Source of the DNA: Bacteroidia bacterium | Lineage (GTDB): Bacteria; Bacteroidota; Bacteroidia; Bacteroidales; Prolixibacteraceae | Reading direction: 5' to 3' | Length of the DNA stretch: 40,476 nt | NCBI GenBank assembly: GCA_025358025.1 | Contig: JANYKW010000129.1 | Span: 1 to 40,476 of the forward strand | In this document: one piece after another, positions 36,368 to 40,476 of the stretch | How the letters are laid out: each line of letters starts with the position of its first letter | How positions within the stretch are numbered: the first letter of the stretch is position 1 | Notes under the pieces: model-generated | Database searches by the model: none | Told to the model about the DNA's origin: nothing | What the model saw: only the letters and a program-made list of their open reading frames with translations | Position numbers and translations under genes: made by a program

Positions 36368-38064
36368 TAACCGAACTGATAAACCTTAATGCCCCGCAGC
36401 TGATCACTGTTCTCAACAATGCAAAGAATGAAGTTGATATTCAGGGTCGTGGAGTCGGCAAATCATATAGTATTGGCTGGGAGATGAACCGAATTGTCAG
36501 GGATATGCCACGCTCAGTGACATCTGTTACCGGTAGAACCTTTGGCCAGGTATATACCCGGACACTGCCATCTACCATGAAGTTTCTTGAGCAACTCGGC
36601 TTCACCAAGGATAAGGACTATGTAATAGGGCGCAAACCTCCCAAGACATTCGAAGATCCATACGAGAAGATTGCAAAGTTTGATAACTTCATTTCATTCT
36701 CCAATGGCACCGGCTTCCTGATGCTTTCCCAGGAGCGCTCCGGATCGGCTCGCGGTCCAAATCTTGATCGCGAGATCGTCGACGAAGCCTTAACGCTGAA
36801 CAAACCACGATATGACGAAGAGGTATCCCCAGCCAATAGAGGCAATGAAGACCATTTTGGATTCAGATCTCCCAAACCTATTGCGCAGCACCACGGATTC
36901 AGATATGTATCCTCGATGCCTTACAGTGCAGAACAGAGATGGCTTTTGAATTATGGCAATTACTATATGGATCAGGCAGGCATACCCTTATTCGACATCT
37001 GGAACAGAATTGTGAAACTACAGCTGCAGATCATTGCTGCCTATAAAGAAAATGACACCAGGCTATTCAAAGATATATGGAATGAAACAGTAAGGTTAAA
37101 GAAGCAAATCACTCCTTTTGTCTCGAAGGAAGGCATTCTGTTCACGTTGGCCAACGCATTCGACAATATCCAGAACCTGGGAATGTCATACATTGTTCGT
37201 GAGTATGACAAGCAAAGCCTACTCACTTTCATGGTTGAAATTCTTAACTGGGTAATTGACCAGATTGAAGACTGTTATTATAAACTGGACAGCGCTCTCC
37301 ATATCTATTATGATGCCTATAATGATGATTACATCCGTTCTATTGCTGATGACAGCAATTGGGACGTAGATCAGCTCGAAAAGGAAACCTGTAAGAATGA
37401 TTTGGATTGTGATCCCAATCGTCCACTGGAGATAGTTCCCGACTGGGGATCCAAGATCGCGTTGTTTTCCATTGCCCAGGAACGTAACTATAACTTTGTT
37501 ACTAAGATTGTCGAACCCGTTGACTGCACTATCAATGAGTTCTTTGTTAAGTCAGACGGACCAGGTGTGATGATTGATGATCTTGTTGATAAGGTCTGTA
37601 ATTACTACAGTTCACATCCTACCCGCAAGATCACCTACTTCCGGGATCGTTACGGAGACTCACGCCAACCCAATGCAAAGAACTCAAGAACTTACAATGA
37701 GCAGGCCATCGAGCGGTTCACTAAGAACGGATGGACAGTAGATCCAAGAGTGCATAAAGGCATGGAGCCGCCACAACATGACAAGTATCTACTATGGATG
37801 AACTTGCTTAAAGGGAAAGATCCACGTTATCCTAAGATTATTATAAATGGACGCAAGTGTAAGTACACGATCATATCCATGAATAATACCAAGGTCATCG
37901 ATAAAAATGGCCGCTTTGAGAAGGATAAGACATCAGAGCGCAAGCAAAGCATCCTGCCAGAAGAAGCCACGCACTTTGGCGATGCTGTCGACAAACGTGT
38001 CTGGACGAAGTATGGATACATCCTGAGCAACAATGACCAGACGTTTGTTCCTCCCCGCATATAG
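36364..38064 (+). CDS. terL: Terminase large subunit
   Basis: This 566-residue motor protein has the Walker A 'QGRGVGKS' (residues 27-34) and Walker B 'REIVDEA' (about 136-142, acidic DE). 'VTGRTFGQVYTRTLPSTMKFLE' lies between them, as in large terminase ATPases of Bacteroidota phages. The C-terminal half starts its nuclease domain near 'IVPDWGSKIALFSIAQE' (about 359-375), whose Asp is a likely metal ligand. It should translocate DNA into proheads and cut it. It is transcribed after the small subunit with a four-base overlap. The portal gene that normally follows is not in the window. Confidence 0.9.
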   Translation: MITELINLNAPQLITVLNNAKNEVDIQGRGVGKSYSIGWEMNRIVRDMPRSVTSVTGRTFGQVYTRTLPSTMKFLEQLGFTKDKDYVIGRKPPKTFEDPYEKIAKFDNFISFSNGTGFLMLSQERSGSARGPNLDREIVDEALTLNKPRYDEEVSPANRGNEDHFGFRSPKPIAQHHGFRYVSSMPYSAEQRWLLNYGNYYMDQAGIPLFDIWNRIVKLQLQIIAAYKENDTRLFKDIWNETVRLKKQITPFVSKEGILFTLANAFDNIQNLGMSYIVREYDKQSLLTFMVEILNWVIDQIEDCYYKLDSALHIYYDAYNDDYIRSIADDSNWDVDQLEKETCKNDLDCDPNRPLEIVPDWGSKIALFSIAQERNYNFVTKIVEPVDCTINEFFVKSDGPGVMIDDLVDKVCNYYSSHPTRKITYFRDRYGDSRQPNAKNSRTYNEQAIERFTKNGWTVDPRVHKGMEPPQHDKYLLWMNLLKGKDPRYPKIIINGRKCKYTIISMNNTKVIDKNGRFEKDKTSERKQSILPEEATHFGDAVDKRVWTKYGYILSNNDQTFVPPRI

Positions 38065-38290
38065 GACTGACTAAACCAGATCAGTCCTTGTAACTTCAAA
38101 GCGGAATCACTTCCCTCATTGCCATCTATCGTTCCGTCCTCCTGTTGTCTCGTACTGTGTTAAGTGATGATAGTAGGACTGCCTTTGCCCTCTTTAATTA
38201 AATTTTTGCATCCCTCCTTTATCATATATCCGCCAAAATCCACAGATTTTCCCTGCGTCTGGATAGGGCGAGTTCGGTTTTGTAGCCTGA

Positions 38291-38321
38291 GACTATCAAA
38301 ATTCTTAGAATTTTGATAGTC
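38291..38321. repeat. 15-bp inverted repeat around one base
   Basis: GACTATCAAAATTCT (38291-38305) and AGAATTTTGATAGTC (38307-38321) are perfect complements around one T. AGCCTG occurs on both sides (38284 and 38325), a possible short direct repeat. A T tract begins about nine bases after the stem, so weak termination is possible; a protein-binding palindrome fits equally well. Confidence 0.6.
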
Positions 38322-38384
38322 TACAGCCTGTTTTTTAATGAAATACAGAAAAATAAACTGGATAGACAGTAGTTTGTTCCCGTG

Positions 38385-38409
38385 CGCTTTTTCTTCCAAA
38401 GAAAAAGCG
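38385..38409. repeat. 11-bp hairpin, T-rich/A-rich
   Basis: CGCTTTTTCTT (38385-38395) and AAGAAAAAGCG (38399-38409) are perfect complements around CCA. Confidence 0.6.
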
Positions 38410-38477
38410 TGCAAAAAGATGTATGCCTACGCTTCGCTCCGATTTTTCAGGGACCCTTACAGCCTAAAAAATCTGGC

Positions 38478-38519
38478 AGTTCTTTTTTCTTGAAAGACAA
38501 AAAGAACCAAAAAAGAACT
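38478..38519. repeat. 11-bp hairpin of similar build
   Basis: AGTTCTTTTTT (38478-38488) pairs with AAAAAAGAACT (38509-38519) across 20 bases. Together with the previous hairpin it resembles dispersed T/A-rich repeats I recall from Bacteroidota intergenic DNA; that memory is not checked. Confidence 0.55.
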
Positions 38520-38790
38520 ACAAAATATTAGCGGATTGGTCGTTGGTTACTCATTTGTTGGTCAAAGTTATTGATCGCCGGGATGGAAAAATAAAGGGCC
38601 GTCCGGCTGCTGCGGGTTGATATTGATAGTGCAGCATCCTCCGGCACTTCGTGTTCGGTCACTTTCTCCCTTGATTCCGAAACTGACATTCACCCTTGAC
38701 AGAATCCATCCGGCTCAATGTGGTATGCCCAAAAATCATTAACCGGCGTGCCAGAAGCCAACATAAGTCCGCAAGGCAGCGGCGTTACAG

Positions 38791-39720
38791 ATGAATAAAT
38801 TTGATCTTTATGAGGTTATCACTCAGCGAATCATTGAACGCCTTGAGTCAGGTGTGATCCCCTGGCAGAAACCCTGGAGAAACTCTGGTGGAATGCCCAG
38901 AAACCTGATCACTAACCGGCCCTACAACGGAATAAACTTCTGGTTGCTGATCTCCCTGAAGTACACTTCTCCCTTTTACATGACTTTTGACCAGGTAAGA
39001 AGCCTGAATGGTAATGTGAAAAAAGGTGAGAAGTCCACCATGGTAGTTTTCTGGAAGATCCTCGAATCTGAAGAGAAGCCAGGTGAGATCAAGAAGACGC
39101 CCTTCCTGAGGTACTACAATGTTTTCAATCTGACCCAAACCGAAGGAATTGATGAGTCAAAGATTCCACCTTCAGAGTCACATGACCACGATTTCAATCC
39201 CATTCGGGCAGCTGAAGCCATTGTAAGCAACTGGAGCGACTGCCCAAAGATCGAATGGGGCGAAGATGCTGCCTATTATACGCCATATCTTGATACAGTG
39301 TGTATGCCTGATCAGCGGACATTCTTTCATGATGAACAATGCTACTCCACGCTATTTCATGAACTGGTTCACAGCACCGGACACAGCAGTAGGACCGGCA
39401 GGCATGAGAAAATCAAGGATCACAAATTTGGATCACAGGATTACTCCCAGGAGGAACTTGTCGCCGAGATGGGGGCCGCCTACCTGTGCGGATTGACTGA
39501 CATCGATCAGATGACTATCGAAAACAATATCGCCTACATCAAAAGCTGGATCCGGACTTTCAAAGATGATCCAAAGGTACTGGTTCTGGCAGCAGCTCAG
39601 GCGCAAAAGGCTGTCGATTACATACTGGATCATCAGTCAGTTCCGGCAGACGTCCAGGAAGATTTTATAACTGAAGGGGCTCCAATGGAGTCTCTTCCCT
39701 TTTTAATCCCTAACCTTTAA
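38791..39720 (+). CDS. ardC: ArdC-type antirestriction protein
   Basis: This 309-residue protein has the two-part ArdC layout. The N-terminal single-strand DNA-binding domain (about residues 5-125, 'GVIPWQKPWRNSGGMPRNL', 'GKSTMVVFW'-like 'EKSTMVVFWKI') is followed by a metallopeptidase-like domain with 'LFHELVHSTGH' (His190-Glu191, His194, His198). Family members on plasmids protect incoming single-stranded DNA from type I restriction and may have protease activity. In a phage it would defend freshly injected DNA. The methylase-like gene follows after 10 bases. Confidence 0.85.
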   Translation: MNKFDLYEVITQRIIERLESGVIPWQKPWRNSGGMPRNLITNRPYNGINFWLLISLKYTSPFYMTFDQVRSLNGNVKKGEKSTMVVFWKILESEEKPGEIKKTPFLRYYNVFNLTQTEGIDESKIPPSESHDHDFNPIRAAEAIVSNWSDCPKIEWGEDAAYYTPYLDTVCMPDQRTFFHDEQCYSTLFHELVHSTGHSSRTGRHEKIKDHKFGSQDYSQEELVAEMGAAYLCGLTDIDQMTIENNIAYIKSWIRTFKDDPKVLVLAAAQAQKAVDYILDHQSVPADVQEDFITEGAPMESLPFLIPNL

Positions 39721-39730
39721 ATCAAACAAG

Positions 39731-40441
39731 ATGAAAACATTTACACAAATTCTACTTAGCGTATCAGATCGCCATGGTGTGCATCATGTATTTCCTGACT
39801 TCCTTGAGATGATCATTTGCGCACTATCTGCCGGAAGAAAGGAAGATCGCTACCTTGAGATAGTTAAAAATTATCAACCATCTGAGGTAACTCAACTTTC
39901 TGAAGCATTTGCATCCCTGGTGATGGAAATGGATGATCACGGTTCCGGGATGAAAGATTGCCTTGGAGACTTCTTCATGGATCAGGTTTCCCATGGGAAT
40001 AATGGTCAGTTCTTTACTCCTCAGCCAATCTGTGACATGATGGCGATGATCACAATTACTCCAGGCGTTGGGCAGAACATTGCTGATTGTGCCTGCGGAT
40101 CAGGACGAACACTGATGGCGGCAGCCAAGGTAAGCCGGTTCAATCAGTTCTATGGCGCTGACATCGACCGGACATGCTGCATGATGGCAGTGATCAATCT
40201 TTGCCTGAACGGAATGATCGGTGAAGTTGCCTGGATGGATTCGCTAAGCAATCACTTTTACGGTAGATGGAGGATTGAATGCCATCCGGAGCTTCCGGTT
40301 CCCTGTGTAAGAGAGATTCAGAAGGAAGAAAGCTTGATAGTTCTCAGGATTCCGGAGAGCAAACCATTGGAACTGCCTGAATTGATTCCTGTAAAAGATG
40401 AATCAACGCAAACGGACCTATGGGATCTATGGAAATTATAA
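39731..40441 (+). CDS. N-6 DNA methylase-like protein lacking motif IV
   Basis: This 236-residue protein resembles HsdM-type adenine methylases. 'GQFFTPQPICDMM' (Phe95-Thr96-Pro97) is the motif before motif I, 'IADCACGSGRTLMAAA' is the SAM-binding motif I (Asp119-Gly125), and 'FYGADIDRTC' is motif II. The catalytic NPPF/Y motif IV expected about 60 residues later is absent: the chain reads 'WMDSLSNHFYGRW' instead. It may be inactive, or use another site. Placement behind ArdC points to anti-restriction, perhaps by binding DNA or a host methylase. The gene ends at a terminator. Confidence 0.7.
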   Translation: MKTFTQILLSVSDRHGVHHVFPDFLEMIICALSAGRKEDRYLEIVKNYQPSEVTQLSEAFASLVMEMDDHGSGMKDCLGDFFMDQVSHGNNGQFFTPQPICDMMAMITITPGVGQNIADCACGSGRTLMAAAKVSRFNQFYGADIDRTCCMMAVINLCLNGMIGEVAWMDSLSNHFYGRWRIECHPELPVPCVREIQKEESLIVLRIPESKPLELPELIPVKDESTQTDLWDLWKL

Positions 40442-40461
40442 GGGGCTTTCGCCCCTTTTTT
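40441..40461 (+). terminator. Terminator at the right end
   Basis: AGGGGC (40441-40446) pairs with GCCCCT (40451-40456) around TTTC, continuing into a T tract. It begins at the last base of the methylase-like stop codon. Confidence 0.85.
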
Positions 40462-40476
40462 GTTCGTACTGAATAT

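Larger units (their letters stand above)
38065..38790. other. 726-base gap with three inverted repeats and no gene
   Basis: I see no credible gene: the only frames over 60 codons are low-quality and unsupported. The left half carries a 15-bp palindrome (38291-38321) and two AT-rich hairpins at 38385-38409 and 38478-38519. The right half (38560-38790) is GC-richer and leads into the antirestriction gene. Confidence 0.6.

Noticed and set aside
38160-38414. Minus-strand frame of 84 codons in the long gap
   Set aside because: It runs through two strong hairpins and resembles no family; noncoding repeats explain it better.

Overview
This window reads as most of a temperate tailed-phage genome from a Bacteroidota host. 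The phage identity rests on a terminase large subunit, a ClpP/S49-type prohead protease, a likely major capsid protein, tail proteins, an S74-chaperoned fibre, a holin/peptidase lysis cassette, a tyrosine integrase and a divergent repressor/Cro-like switch. The host group is suggested by TAnnTTTG-type -7 promoter elements, signal peptides ending in Phe-Ala-Gln, and phage families typical of Bacteroidota.

Layout, left to right. 1-1200: a Panacea-domain (SocA-like) gene overlapping a small partner, probably a toxin-antitoxin pair. 1300-12090: two tail/baseplate proteins, a 1919-residue fibre and two small exported proteins. 12185-13887: lysis cassette. 13906-15294: integrase on the minus strand. 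15295-15610: an attP-like site holding the 3' part of a tRNA-Met(CAU) gene between two copies of a 16-bp repeat. 15627-17635: lysogeny switch with a palindromic operator and a LuxR-type regulator. 17655-23957: small early genes. 23954-26947: primase-helicase, then a strong terminator and an iteron-rich likely origin (27175-27443). 27591-38064: head and packaging genes, interrupted by a glycosyltransferase/methyltransferase cassette. 38791-40441: ArdC antirestriction protein and a methylase-like protein.

The standout system lies at 20663-21645. Two adjacent paralogous genes each carry an 82-bp variable repeat, and a third, non-coding 82-bp copy lies downstream. The third copy has 24 adenines. 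The first gene differs from it at 17 positions and the second at 18. All but one of these differences fall on adenines of the third copy; the other 58 positions are otherwise identical. This is the signature of a diversity-generating retroelement (DGR) with one template and two targets. No reverse transcriptase or Avd gene is in the window, and the targets sit in the early region rather than the tail.

A second system-level signal is a phage promoter family. TGTCCTTT followed by a TA-rich -7 element, with 28 bases between their starts (27 in one case), occurs seven times. Each copy lies just before a gene, and four are merged with the terminator of the preceding gene.

No portal or tape-measure gene was recognised, and the integrase/att site lies inside the phage gene order rather than at an edge. 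This fits a circular phage genome (or tandem prophage) opened at an arbitrary point, with part of the structural module outside the window.
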